Source of the DNA: Pelobacter sp. UBA5610
Lineage (GTDB): Bacteria; Desulfobacterota; Desulfuromonadia; Desulfuromonadales; Syntrophotaleaceae
NCBI GenBank assembly: GCA_002424645.1
Contig: DIKU01000064.1
Coordinates: 27,495-90,493, forward strand
Length of the DNA stretch: 62,999 nt
Reading direction: 5' to 3'
The notes under the pieces are model-generated. The model searched no databases. It was not told the DNA's origin and worked only from the letters and a program-made list of their open reading frames with translations. This document shows positions 7,647 to 16,757 of this stretch, piece after piece (the stretch's first letter is position 1; each line of letters opens with the position of its first letter). The translations under genes were made by a program, and so were the position numbers.

Positions 7647-8954
7647 TCAAAACTCTTTGGACCAGGCCAGCGTCACGGCAGATCCTCCGAACTCACTGCC
7701 GTCCCCCTGATCACGCAACAGTCCGAAATTATGGCTATAACCGATTTCGACCTGGGAGTTCCAAGGGGCTCCGCAGGTTACAGCGGCACCCACCGCCGGA
7801 AGGGTGTCCATCTCCCAGTCAAGGTATCCGTTTTTCACACGAGGTCGATCGACCACAGCAAGTTGACCGCGCACATGCAGATAACAGAAAAAAAGCAATT
7901 CGTGGCGATATTCCAAATTTGCGATGGCATAGCTGCGACTATAAAATTCGTCGAATATGGCACCCAATACGATGGGACGCGATAAAGCTTCCCACTCTCC
8001 TCCGGATGGCTCGCCACCGAGACGAAATGCGCTGAATCGATCGAGGTTTTCACCAATGCCCCCGTACAATGAAGCGATCACACGGTTGCGCTCTTTATCA
8101 ACCAGAGGCATGGGCAGGGCTGCCAGGGCAAAGAATTTTGCCGCAGACCAGGTACGGTGTTCTTCGCCATCCTGCACACCAAAAACCGGTCCGCCACCCC
8201 AGTCGTCCCAGTTGGCCCGGTGCCCATACAACCCATCGAATCCGGCTGCCCAACCCTCATGGGGAAGTTCCATAATGTTGCGCTCCAAGGCATCGGCACG
8301 CATACGAATATGAACCCGCCCCTCATAGGTATCGCGCGGTTGTTGAAAGCCATCGCCGGTATCGCTGCCCTCACTGAACAACAACACGCCGGGTTCATAA
8401 GTCAGGGCGATCTCCAGAGCATTATCCTGATGTCCGGGAGCCAGCGGTGTGCGCCAGCCAAGCCCGAATCCAAGGTGTGCGCGATGCCACTCCAGCTCTT
8501 CCTGATCGATTTGCGCGCCTTCGACAAATTCCTGGCGCGCGACAGGAATCGTCATGTTATCAAAAGTCATGACGAGTTCGGTTTTACCCAACCATGACGG
8601 GGTTACATTGTAGCGAACCTCGTTGTAAACACCGACCAATACCGCGCGAAGCCTCTGACGGCCGTTATCTTTGTTACGCCATAAAAAATAAGCCCCAAAG
8701 GGTTGAAGTTCATAATCGCTGGGAGCATAAGGCAACCATTGCAGACCGAGATTCAAAGCCGTTACAGAACAACGATCTCGAGATGGGGCGGTGGCAGACT
8801 CTCCGAACACCTCCGTGGTATAGCTTTCACCCGCCCTTGGGGTACGGTAATCGGCCGCAATGCAAAAAGTGGCTATCATAAAGGGCAATAAAAGCCCGCA
8901 CAAGATGCTGCCCGCCCAACAGCGGGCGACACTCCGTAACTTGTTACAATACAC
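7647..8954 (-). CDS. Putative outer-membrane beta-barrel protein
   Basis: I take the GTG at 8954 as the start, because AGGAGG lies five bases upstream; an upstream ATG at 9002 has no such site. This gives 435 residues with a clear signal peptide (hydrophobic GSILCGLLLPFMIATFCIA, cleavage likely before ADY). The mature part is rich in Gly and aromatic residues with alternating polarity and ends in ...LAWSKEF, a terminal Phe typical of outer-membrane barrels. I do not recognise the family. It stands alone between its own terminator and the ZIP transporter gene. An envelope role is an inference from signal and composition. Confidence 0.65.
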   Translation of the reverse strand: MYCNKLRSVARCWAGSILCGLLLPFMIATFCIAADYRTPRAGESYTTEVFGESATAPSRDRCSVTALNLGLQWLPYAPSDYELQPFGAYFLWRNKDNGRQRLRAVLVGVYNEVRYNVTPSWLGKTELVMTFDNMTIPVARQEFVEGAQIDQEELEWHRAHLGFGLGWRTPLAPGHQDNALEIALTYEPGVLLFSEGSDTGDGFQQPRDTYEGRVHIRMRADALERNIMELPHEGWAAGFDGLYGHRANWDDWGGGPVFGVQDGEEHRTWSAAKFFALAALPMPLVDKERNRVIASLYGGIGENLDRFSAFRLGGEPSGGEWEALSRPIVLGAIFDEFYSRSYAIANLEYRHELLFFCYLHVRGQLAVVDRPRVKNGYLDWEMDTLPAVGAAVTCGAPWNSQVEIGYSHNFGLLRDQGDGSEFGGSAVTLAWSKEF

Positions 8955-9176
8955 GTTATCCTCCTGAAACAAAATTCCATCACCCAGAAAAACAAATATC
9001 ATGTGAACAGCATAGAAAACTTATCGAAAACGAATCGCAATGAGACGCGGATAAAATCCCTGAAGCTATCGGGAAATTAGACCTCCCAGGCCAATAGCGA
9101 TATGGACCCCAATGACGTTTAATGCCAACCATTCCCTTTTTCAGATCCCCGAACGGGATCTCTTATATTCACAATA

Positions 9177-9193
9177 GGGGTAGTTCCTACCCC
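9177..9193 (-). other. Small hairpin overlapping the ZIP gene stop
   Basis: GGGGTAG / CTACCCC with a 3-base loop contains the TAG stop of the ZIP gene. A second stem (AGATCCC / GGGATCT, 9143-9161) follows on the minus strand. Neither has a T-run, so termination is uncertain; they may protect the 3' end. Confidence 0.4.
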
Positions 9194-9999
9194 AACCCGA
9201 CATCAAGACTCATCATGACGACAAAACCAAGCATGGCGCATAAGGTAGCGAAATCACCGTGTTCGCCTTGTTGGGTCTCCGGCACCACCTCCTCGATGAC
9301 CACAAAAATCATGGCTCCGGCAGCAAACGCCAATGCATAAGGCAATATAGGACGAGCGACCAGTACGGCAGCAGCTCCAACCACACCGGCGATGACTTCG
9401 ACAAAACCGGAAAGCTGCCCATACCAGAAGCTTTTCAAGGGTGACAAGCCATCTCTTCTCAAGGGCATCGATACGGCTACGCCCTCGGGGAAATTCTGCA
9501 ACCCGATACCCAAAGCCAGGGCTAGCGCGGCGGTCATGCTGGAGGAATCCAATCCGGCACCGACGGCGCCGAAAGCTACCCCTACGGCAAGACCTTCGGG
9601 AATATTATGCAATGTTACCGCCAAGACGAAAAGAGTACTGCGGGGCCAGCTGGTTTCGATCCCTTCAGCCTTGCTGCGAGGCAAACCGCGATGCAAATGC
9701 GGCAACAGCATATCCAGACCTCGCAGAAAAAATCCACCGAGCAAAAACCCTATAGCCGGCGGCACCCAGGCGGGCAAGCCCTGCCCCTCGGACATTTCGA
9801 TGGCGGGCGCGAGCAAGGACCAATAACTGGCGGCAATCATGACCCCGGCGGCAAATCCGAGCATGCCATCGAGGGTCTTGCGGCTAGGCTGACGTGCCAG
9901 AAAAACGGCGCCAGCTCCGAGCGAAGTCACCCCCCAGGTAAAACAAGTGGCCAACAAAGCTTGTACAATGGGGTGCATGTTCCCCAAAACGTCCAGCAT
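9187..9999 (-). CDS. ZIP-family divalent metal transporter
   Basis: This 270-residue inner-membrane protein of the ZIP (GufA/ZupT) family probably imports zinc or other divalent metals. Helix 4 has TLHNIPEGLAVG and helix 5 has GLQNFPEGVAVS, the paired metal-site motifs of the family. About eight membrane segments are visible, with a His-containing loop (LLPHLHRG) between helices 3 and 4. I start it at the ATG at 9999, which has GGGAGG five bases upstream, rather than at 10077. It has no metal regulator next to it. The DUF364 gene is two genes away. Confidence 0.9.
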   Translation of the reverse strand: MLDVLGNMHPIVQALLATCFTWGVTSLGAGAVFLARQPSRKTLDGMLGFAAGVMIAASYWSLLAPAIEMSEGQGLPAWVPPAIGFLLGGFFLRGLDMLLPHLHRGLPRSKAEGIETSWPRSTLFVLAVTLHNIPEGLAVGVAFGAVGAGLDSSSMTAALALALGIGLQNFPEGVAVSMPLRRDGLSPLKSFWYGQLSGFVEVIAGVVGAAAVLVARPILPYALAFAAGAMIFVVIEEVVPETQQGEHGDFATLCAMLGFVVMMSLDVGLG

Positions 10000-10193
10000 A
10001 TCTACCTCCCTCTCGCAACAGCAGCGCAGCTTGACTTTACCTTCTCCCGCTTCTATAGTTGGGTTCCATCCGGCCATGGTCCTTTACAGAAAATAGCGAT
10101 CGTTTTTCCATGCTTTACTGGATATGGGATCGCTCCCTTACTAGACAAACATCACCCTACCCGGAGTTTCCGGATAGTCACCAACTGGGCTCT

Positions 10194-10904
10194 ATGAAAG
10201 ATCTTTTTATAGCCGACACGCACCTTCTTGATCCTGACGACAACCGTTACCGCCAATTGTTGGAACTGCTAGAGCAGCAGTGCGGGCAATTGCGCAGCCT
10301 GATCATGCTTGGCGATATTTTCGAGTTTTGGCTCGGGTACCGCCACACCGTGTTTGCAGCCTACCTCCCTTTACTCAATACCCTGCGCCGCTTGCAGGCG
10401 GCAGGAACCGAACTGATTTTTGTCGAAGGCAATCACGATTTTCATCTTGGGCCCTATTTCAGCGAAACGCTGAACTGCCGTATTTTACCCGACGGCGGCG
10501 CGCTGGAACGCGATGGCCGAAAAATATTTATTGCCCACGGCGACCTTGTCAATCCTCGGGATACGGGTTACCGATTGCTGCGGCGCTTTTTACGCCATCC
10601 CTGGACGCGTCGTCTGATGCTCCTGGTGCCGCCGGACATAGCCTGGCGTGTGGCGCGCTGGGCCGGCGCTAAAAGCTCTCTTAAAAACGGCGGCCGCGAC
10701 CGCCACCGACTGCCCCGCGAAGACCTGTTCAACTATGCACGGCGTTACTTTTCCGAAGGTTACGACACGGTAATCACCGGACACTTCCACGTGCCTTTAG
10801 AACACAGCGAAAACGGCAATACCCTGATCGCGCTTGGGGGATGGAACACCGGACCTTCTTACGCCATTTTGGAGGACAATGTATTCACCCTTTATCCTTC
10901 CTGA
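10194..10904 (+). CDS. lpxH: UDP-2,3-diacylglucosamine diphosphatase (LpxH-like)
   Basis: This 236-residue calcineurin-like metallophosphoesterase probably hydrolyses UDP-2,3-diacylglucosamine to lipid X in lipid A synthesis at the inner membrane surface. Metal-site motifs appear in order: IADTHL (usually SDLHL), GDIFEFW, EGNHDFHLG, AHGDLVN and GHFHVP. Length and motif spacing fit LpxH. The ATG at 10194 is the start that begins right at the conserved domain, though its SD is weak. The 3' end overlaps the convergent YihY-type gene by 13 bases. No other lpx gene is in the window. Confidence 0.85.
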   Translation: MKDLFIADTHLLDPDDNRYRQLLELLEQQCGQLRSLIMLGDIFEFWLGYRHTVFAAYLPLLNTLRRLQAAGTELIFVEGNHDFHLGPYFSETLNCRILPDGGALERDGRKIFIAHGDLVNPRDTGYRLLRRFLRHPWTRRLMLLVPPDIAWRVARWAGAKSSLKNGGRDRHRLPREDLFNYARRYFSEGYDTVITGHFHVPLEHSENGNTLIALGGWNTGPSYAILEDNVFTLYPS

Positions 10905-12259
10905 GTAACGGATTGACTACCTCTGACCCTCAATTTTTTAAAGACCATGTCCCGTAGTGTCATCCCGGCCAAAGCTTCGCGCCTCGCACTGTCAACAATA
11001 TCCTCCACCTCAACAACAATATCCCTTCCAGGCATACGAAAATTGCGGGGCTGGGTTGAACCATCCTCCCGAAGGGCCTGCAAAACGGCGTTTACTTCAA
11101 TCCCTTCCGGAGCCCTGCCAGGGTGATATACATATCCGTCCTGATCGGGTTCCTGAACCTTCGCCAACAATCCAAGCCTGACCAGATCGTTCAAAACTGA
11201 ACGCACCAGCCGCGGAGGCAACCGCAGTTCCGTGCATAGTCGGGCGTGATTCCAGGCGGGGCTGTTGGCGTAAAAGGATTCCGCACAGAGCAGCAACACG
11301 GTCATGGCAACCCGCTCACGGCTGGCGAAATTAACCGTTTCCTCACCATATTCCTCGCGAATAATGGTGGCATTTTGCATGGCATAAGTCAGCTCAAGCC
11401 CAAGCAAAACAATCATCCATGAGACGTATAACCACACGATGAGGATAGGCAGCGCAGCCATGGTGCCGTAGATAGCATTGTAGCGGGATACACCGATCTG
11501 AAAATTAACATAGGTCCACTGTGCCAGTTGCCACAAAGTACCGCCAAAAATACCGCCAACCAGAGCCGGTGCCAATTTCACCCGCGTATTGGGCATGAAC
11601 AGATACATGAAAGTAAAGGCCGCCCATACGGCCAGATACGGGAGAATGTTGAACAGCAACAACACGGCCTCGCCGACAAATGCCGTCTCCAGTAATTTTT
11701 GTACCAACGACTGGCTACGCAGAGAGGTGGTCAGCGAAAGTGCCGCGACCATAAGCAAGGGACTGAGCAGTACGACGGAAAAATAATCGGAAAAACGCCG
11801 GATCATGGTCCGGGTTTCCCTGACCCCCCATATATGGTTAAAACTCTTTTCGATATTAGACAGCAGCATAAGAACCGTAATGATCAGAATGGCAAGACCT
11901 ACGGTACCGAGTCGGCGAAAATTGGTGTTTTCAATATACGAAAGGATGGCCCCGATCACCTCCTCGGAGCCATGGGTGAAAACCTTGAAAAGAAGGGGTT
12001 CAAGCACATTCTGACCGCCGAACCCTTTGATGAGGGAAAACATGAGGGCCAACAAAGGAACAATGGACAATAATGTGGCGTAGGTCAGGGCTGAAGCCCG
12101 CAACATGCAACCGTCGGAGAAAAAACCGCGAACGACAATGGCTGCAATTTGCAATTGACGCATCAAAAAAAACCGCCGCCGAGTCAGTTTATGGGCATCC
12201 AGATGCCATAAGTCATGCCGCAAAAAAATGCGAAGTTTGTCCCATAACCTGTTTGCCAC
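10892..12259 (-). CDS. YihY/UPF0761 family inner-membrane protein
   Basis: This 455-residue protein has about six membrane helices in residues ~40-295. It carries the family pattern ALTYATLLSIVPLLAL, SFNHIWGVRETR and YNAIYGTMAALPIL. The family was once named RNase BN, which is wrong for these proteins; its function is unknown. Residues ~310-455 are soluble and include a winged-helix-like stretch (LRLPPRLVRSVLNDLVRLGLL), as in other long members. Start is GTG at 12259 after a purine-rich GGAGGAGG. Confidence 0.85.
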   Translation of the reverse strand: MANRLWDKLRIFLRHDLWHLDAHKLTRRRFFLMRQLQIAAIVVRGFFSDGCMLRASALTYATLLSIVPLLALMFSLIKGFGGQNVLEPLLFKVFTHGSEEVIGAILSYIENTNFRRLGTVGLAILIITVLMLLSNIEKSFNHIWGVRETRTMIRRFSDYFSVVLLSPLLMVAALSLTTSLRSQSLVQKLLETAFVGEAVLLLFNILPYLAVWAAFTFMYLFMPNTRVKLAPALVGGIFGGTLWQLAQWTYVNFQIGVSRYNAIYGTMAALPILIVWLYVSWMIVLLGLELTYAMQNATIIREEYGEETVNFASRERVAMTVLLLCAESFYANSPAWNHARLCTELRLPPRLVRSVLNDLVRLGLLAKVQEPDQDGYVYHPGRAPEGIEVNAVLQALREDGSTQPRNFRMPGRDIVVEVEDIVDSARREALAGMTLRDMVFKKLRVRGSQSVTQEG

Positions 12260-12347
12260 TCCGGCCTCCTCCCCTGCATGAACAAACCACGCAGATTTCC
12301 CGCTGCATTACAGTATATGCGCCTGGATTTTGTAGCATCCCGGCAAA

Positions 12348-12902
12348 TCACTCCGTGACATGAAGAATAATGTCGGACACGAATTGCCGCCCATCCTGGT
12401 CTTCTGCACCACTTTCCCGCAAATAAAGGCCATTGATCGTTGCCAGTGCGGTGTTCAACCGATCGAGGTCGATAATCATATCCCCCGAAAGGGCCGTCAG
12501 TTCCCGACAATTTTCAGGACAGAAATCTACCTCGGCATCCCCGTCGTTACGCGACAATATAGGTAATCCGTGGGTACGGCAGATCATGGGGCGTGCCTGG
12601 TAAATAAGACAGACATGATCTTCCAGCAGCGGACAAGGCCCATCGTGGACAGCATTTTTCGCCCGCTGACGTAGCGTAAGCCGCTTCGATGCGGGAAGAC
12701 TCTTGATGGCCTCCGCCACCGCGGCGGCCTCAACAGCAAAAAGACTAAGATGCAGGCAACAGGCATCACAGCCCTTGCGACAGGCAAGATGTCCCTTCAA
12801 GCGTTCGCCGATGGTATCGCAGAGGAGATCTACACGCTTAACCAGTTCCTGATAATTGCGCATGCTGTTGGTTTTGTCATTTGTCATTTGCTTACTCTTC
12901 AT
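12348..12902 (-). CDS. YkgJ-type cysteine-cluster protein (first of two)
   Basis: This ~184-residue protein has the CxxxCxxCC core (CRKGCDACC), then PCPLLEDHVCLIY, RPMICRTHGLP and FCPENC. The conserved cysteines suggest metal or Fe-S binding; no function is proven for the family. The start is uncertain. I use the ATG at 12902 (AAGGA close upstream), but ATGs at 12887 and 12863 are possible, and a longer frame to 12998 would overlap marC. A second, clearly related protein lies at 25808-26473. It shares PCPLL, CRxHGLP and the cluster core. Confidence 0.8.
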   Translation of the reverse strand: MKSKQMTNDKTNSMRNYQELVKRVDLLCDTIGERLKGHLACRKGCDACCLHLSLFAVEAAAVAEAIKSLPASKRLTLRQRAKNAVHDGPCPLLEDHVCLIYQARPMICRTHGLPILSRNDGDAEVDFCPENCRELTALSGDMIIDLDRLNTALATINGLYLRESGAEDQDGRQFVSDIILHVTE

Positions 12903-12969
12903 TTGTCCTTTACAACTTGCGGCGTGCAGCATAGCTTCTTTGCCGATAGTGGTCAACTCGCACAGAATA

Positions 12970-13602
12970 TCACCCCATCGCACCACGAATCCCGTCAATG
13001 GCGTACTGCACCGCTAAAAATGCGAGAATCAACCCCAGGACCCGGGTGACCACGGCCATTCCAAGGCGTCCCAAAGCGTGTTCCAGCAATTCTGCCTGCC
13101 AAAGAAACAGGAGGGTGACGGAAAAAACGACAAGTGTTCCCAACAGCAGAACCAGGTAATCGTAAGGCCCGGAGGCCCTGCCGGCAAACAGCAACGCGGT
13201 GGCGATAGCACCCGGGCCAGCCAGCAAAGGCACGGCCAAGGGGGTAATGGAAACATCTTTTTTAGATTCGGCAAGCCGTTCTTCACGAGGGCTAATTTCA
13301 GTACCCGTGATGCGTCCGTAAAGCATTTCCATGGCGATAACAAACAACAGCACACCACCACAAATCTGCACCGCCTCGGTTTGAATACCGAAGTATCCCA
13401 ATAGCCACGGACCGACCAGGATAAAAAAGCAAATGACCAGACATGCCACCAGGCAGCCGCGCAACGCCATGGACCGGCGTTCGGCTCGGCTATTGCCTGG
13501 CGTGATAGCCAGCAATACTGGTGCCCCGGCCACCGGATCCACCAATATGATCATCTGAAAGATAAATGTTGCCAACATTTCGAGGCTGCCATGCATGAGC
13601 AC
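12970..13602 (-). CDS. MarC-family integral membrane protein
   Basis: This 210-residue UPF0056 (MarC/YchE/YhgN) protein has about six membrane segments. The family pattern is ILVDPVAGAPVLLAITPG at the N-terminus and ITPLAVPLLAGPGAIAT in the middle. It acts in the inner membrane and its transport role is not established; the old link to multiple antibiotic resistance was not upheld for E. coli MarC. The ATG at 13602 follows GAAAGGGG. It precedes the YkgJ-type gene by 67 bases in the same direction. Confidence 0.9.
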   Translation of the reverse strand: MLMHGSLEMLATFIFQMIILVDPVAGAPVLLAITPGNSRAERRSMALRGCLVACLVICFFILVGPWLLGYFGIQTEAVQICGGVLLFVIAMEMLYGRITGTEISPREERLAESKKDVSITPLAVPLLAGPGAIATALLFAGRASGPYDYLVLLLGTLVVFSVTLLFLWQAELLEHALGRLGMAVVTRVLGLILAFLAVQYAIDGIRGAMG

Positions 13603-13715
13603 CCCTTTCGTAGAAACATAAGAACATTATCCCGACCAAAGATGCCATCCGGCCACGTCTATGATTTGCAGGTACTCAGCTTCCGGATGAAATTTTCAGG
13701 GGACGAAGCTGTCGA

Positions 13716-15146
13716 TCACTTAACCATACCACCCTTAAATGACTCCAACTCTTCAAAAGGCAGTCCGAGTTGCCTAGCCAGTTCAGCAGGATGTTCAGGA
13801 TCACCGACCAACACCACGTTCTGCACCTGCGGTCGCAGATGACGGCGAGCGGCAGCCAACACATCTTCTGCGGTAACGGCCGCCAGCCTTTCACGATAAC
13901 GGACCAGATAGTCATCAGGGTATCCGTAAAAAGCAAGACGCATCGTCTGGCTGACAATCTCATGGGAATCATCAAAAGCAAAGACAAAGGAATTGATGAG
14001 GCTATCCTTGGCCAGGGTTAGCTCTTCCTCGGTGACCGGTTCCCGAATCAGATTTTCCATTTCCTTACGCATCAGACCGACAACCTCGGCCACCGTAGCA
14101 TTTTTGGTTTCGGCCCCGGCGACAAACAGTCCCGGCAGTCGTCGACCAACCTGAAAATACGAATAGACCGAGTAAGCCAGTCCCCGTCTGGTGCGTATTT
14201 CCTGCATCAAGCGGGAATTGAAACTCCCGCTCCCCAGGATAAAATCAAGCACCCGCAACGCATAAAGATCGGGATCGCTCTTCTCAATTCCCCTTTGCCC
14301 CATCAGCACAGTTGTCTGGGGGATATTTTTGCGGACCAGTGACAGCGAAGGAAGTTGTTCACGAGGCAAAGATTCAAGCTCGGGGGATGGTTGGTACACC
14401 ACATTCCAGCCTTCAAAAAGATGAACCAGCAGGTTTTCCAGAGTTTTGCGGTCAATATCTCCGGAAACCGCCAACCAGAGGTTATCCGGCCTGATGAAAC
14501 GGCGATGAAAGGCTTCAATGTCTTCCTGTTCAATAGCTTCAACGGACTTCAACGTGGGCAACGCCCCCAAAGCGTGCCCCTGATAAAGCGTTGAAACCAG
14601 AGTCTTTTGCGCAACAACCGATGAACTGTCAGATTCTCGCCGAATCCCTTCGAGCATGCGCCGGCGCGCCAATTCGACGCGCTGTGGAGCAAAAAGCGGG
14701 CGTCGCATCATGTCCGTGAACAATCCCACACCCTCATCAAGATCGGCAGTTTGCAAAGACAGATTCAAGACCGTTGCATAACTTTCACTTTCTACACTCA
14801 GATCTGCGGCGATGCGTTCAAGAGTCGCCTCGACTTCATCGGCACTCCTGTCCCCGGCGCCGGCACCACGTACGGCGCTGCCATGCAGCTGAGCCAATCC
14901 GCTTTTGCCAGGCGGGTCGTTAAGACTGCCCGCATCAAACATAGCACTTATAGTTACCAGCGGGAGTTCATGGTCTTCGCGTAAGAACACCTGAACACCG
15001 TTGGCAAGTTGAAACCTCACGACCTTCGGCAGATCAAAGCTCAAGGGTGCGAAATGCAACGTGTCAGGATGTTCCATACGATGCGACGGAGTGCAACCGG
15101 CCAACAGAATCAGACCGACCAGAGTGATCATCCAACCTTTCATCAT
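13716..15146 (-). CDS. M16-family peptidase-like lipoprotein lacking the zinc motif
   Basis: This 476-residue M16 (pitrilysin/processing peptidase) homologue has a lipoprotein signal, lipobox LLAGC with Cys at about residue 18. At the place where active members have HxxEH, the sequence reads GLAQLHGSAV, so the zinc ligands are missing and it is probably not catalytic. The C-terminal M16 half is intact (ETKNATVAEVVGLMRKEM; RRGLAYSVYSYF, the substrate-closing R/Y motif). It starts inside the stop of the active M16 gene (ATGA overlap). Together they probably form a two-chain periplasmic protease, as in mitochondrial MPP alpha/beta. Confidence 0.9.
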   Translation of the reverse strand: MMKGWMITLVGLILLAGCTPSHRMEHPDTLHFAPLSFDLPKVVRFQLANGVQVFLREDHELPLVTISAMFDAGSLNDPPGKSGLAQLHGSAVRGAGAGDRSADEVEATLERIAADLSVESESYATVLNLSLQTADLDEGVGLFTDMMRRPLFAPQRVELARRRMLEGIRRESDSSSVVAQKTLVSTLYQGHALGALPTLKSVEAIEQEDIEAFHRRFIRPDNLWLAVSGDIDRKTLENLLVHLFEGWNVVYQPSPELESLPREQLPSLSLVRKNIPQTTVLMGQRGIEKSDPDLYALRVLDFILGSGSFNSRLMQEIRTRRGLAYSVYSYFQVGRRLPGLFVAGAETKNATVAEVVGLMRKEMENLIREPVTEEELTLAKDSLINSFVFAFDDSHEIVSQTMRLAFYGYPDDYLVRYRERLAAVTAEDVLAAARRHLRPQVQNVVLVGDPEHPAELARQLGLPFEELESFKGGMVK

Positions 15147-16639
15147 GGCTGCTGTCCTTTCGCCTCGAGAATCGCCACGGTGCGATTCTCACTGGAGAAA
15201 TATTTACGCGCCACAGCCATGACATCTTCTGCCGTTACCGAAGCGACCTGACGATCATACTCGGATAAATAGCGCCAATCTCCTGCAACCGTTTGAAAAT
15301 AGGTCAACATACCTGCAAGGCCACTATTACTTTTCAAAGAACGCAACTGGTCAACCCGCAATCGGTTACGAACCCGCTCCAGGTCCGCAGCGCTGACCGG
15401 TTCCCGGGACAAGCGATCGAGTTCCTGATAAAGTGCCTGCTCAACCTCTTCCACGGTATGGGGATGGCGTGGCACCAGCTCGCATATAAACAAGTTGGGG
15501 TAACGCGAACCGGGTGCACCGTAAGTCGACACCTCGGCGGCCAGCTGTTTTTCGACCACCAGTGTCTGGTAGAGGCGCGAGGTGCGCCCCTGGCCAAGCA
15601 ATTGATCGACAACATCAAACACATAGTCATCGCGACTGGGAATAGTTGGTTTGTGAAAAGCCACCAGCAGCTTCGGCTGCGCGTCAAATAAAACTTTGAC
15701 ACGCCGTTCTCCTTTTTGGGGAGGTTCCCTGGTTGCCACACCGGGCACGGGAGTTCCGGAGGAAAGATGTCCGAAATACCGTTCAACCACGGCCACGGCT
15801 TCGTCGAACTCAACCGCCCCCACCAGAGCAATGACCGTATTGACCGGGGCGTAATATCTGTGCATGAAGTCACGGGCCTGACGGGGGCTAAGGTTACTGA
15901 TATCGGAAGGCCAACCGATGATGGGGTGGCGATAAGGGTGTACGGTAAAGGCGGTAGCCAGCAATTGTTCATAAAGCAACCCGTCGGGATTACTGTCGTA
16001 AGAGCGGCGGCGCTCTTCCAAAACCACATCCCGTTCGGTATAAAATTCACGAAGTACGGCATGAGCCATGCGGTCGGATTCCACAGTAGCCCACAATTCA
16101 AGTTTGTTCGATGGTAAGGAAACGATATAACTGGTCAGGTCTTTGCTGGTGAACGCATTGTAACCAACCCCACCATGACGGGCGTAAATGTTTGACGCTT
16201 CGTCCGAAACAACAAAACCTCTGTGCTTTTGCTGCAAATCCCGCAAACGATCTTCCAGGACGGCCAACTCTTTCGGGTCGACGTTGGGGCGACGTCGCAG
16301 ATTGTCCAGAGCGTCCCCGGTCTCTTCGATCGCTGCAAGCAACGGTTTTTCCGCCGCATAATTGCGAGTACCAAGGATTTCGGTGCCCTTGAACCGCAAG
16401 TGCTCAAGAAAATGGGCCAACCCGCGATCACCATTGGTTTCATCGACGGAACCCACACCAACGGTGAGATAGGCGCTAAAGGTTGGCGCATTATGTCGTT
16501 CCACCACCAGCAATCGCAAGCCATTGGGAAAGACATGCTCCTGCACTTTTTCGGCTAAGGGTTGCGCATGGCAGATCGAAGCCCACAGACTAAACAAAAA
16601 AAAGGCGGCCAACCGCCGCCATCCTTTGGAGGATATCAC
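15143..16639 (-). CDS. M16-family zinc metallopeptidase (catalytic partner)
   Basis: This 498-residue protein has a Sec signal peptide (AAFFLFSLWASICHA, cleavage near residue 25) and the inverted zinc motif HFLEH at residues 76-80 in GLAHFLEHLRFKG. The third ligand is probably a Glu in ERDVVLEERR. Two M16 half-domains follow, joined by a linker. It has an insertion after the zinc motif (residues ~95-145, charged) compared with short M16 proteins. It probably degrades peptides in the periplasm together with the inactive partner that overlaps its stop. The ATG at 16639 is the first of the frame. Confidence 0.93.
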   Translation of the reverse strand: MISSKGWRRLAAFFLFSLWASICHAQPLAEKVQEHVFPNGLRLLVVERHNAPTFSAYLTVGVGSVDETNGDRGLAHFLEHLRFKGTEILGTRNYAAEKPLLAAIEETGDALDNLRRRPNVDPKELAVLEDRLRDLQQKHRGFVVSDEASNIYARHGGVGYNAFTSKDLTSYIVSLPSNKLELWATVESDRMAHAVLREFYTERDVVLEERRRSYDSNPDGLLYEQLLATAFTVHPYRHPIIGWPSDISNLSPRQARDFMHRYYAPVNTVIALVGAVEFDEAVAVVERYFGHLSSGTPVPGVATREPPQKGERRVKVLFDAQPKLLVAFHKPTIPSRDDYVFDVVDQLLGQGRTSRLYQTLVVEKQLAAEVSTYGAPGSRYPNLFICELVPRHPHTVEEVEQALYQELDRLSREPVSAADLERVRNRLRVDQLRSLKSNSGLAGMLTYFQTVAGDWRYLSEYDRQVASVTAEDVMAVARKYFSSENRTVAILEAKGQQP

Positions 16640-16672
16640 GATAATCGTCCCTTCATGTTCAAATCTCTATAG

Positions 16673-16700
16673 GTGTCCACCGGATTTTCCGGATGGACAC
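16673..16700 (-). other. Long hairpin between lon and the M16 pair
   Basis: GTGTCCA-CCGG / CCGG-A-TGGACAC forms an 11-bp stem with one bulged base and a 5-base loop. It is 58 bases past the lon stop and 34 before the M16 start. It lacks an immediate T-run, so it may be an RNA stabiliser or weak terminator. Confidence 0.5.
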
Positions 16701-16757
16701 GCGTTAAGACGGTTGTGATATCGAGTATATACCCAAGCCCCGGGGAGAAGGCAAGAC

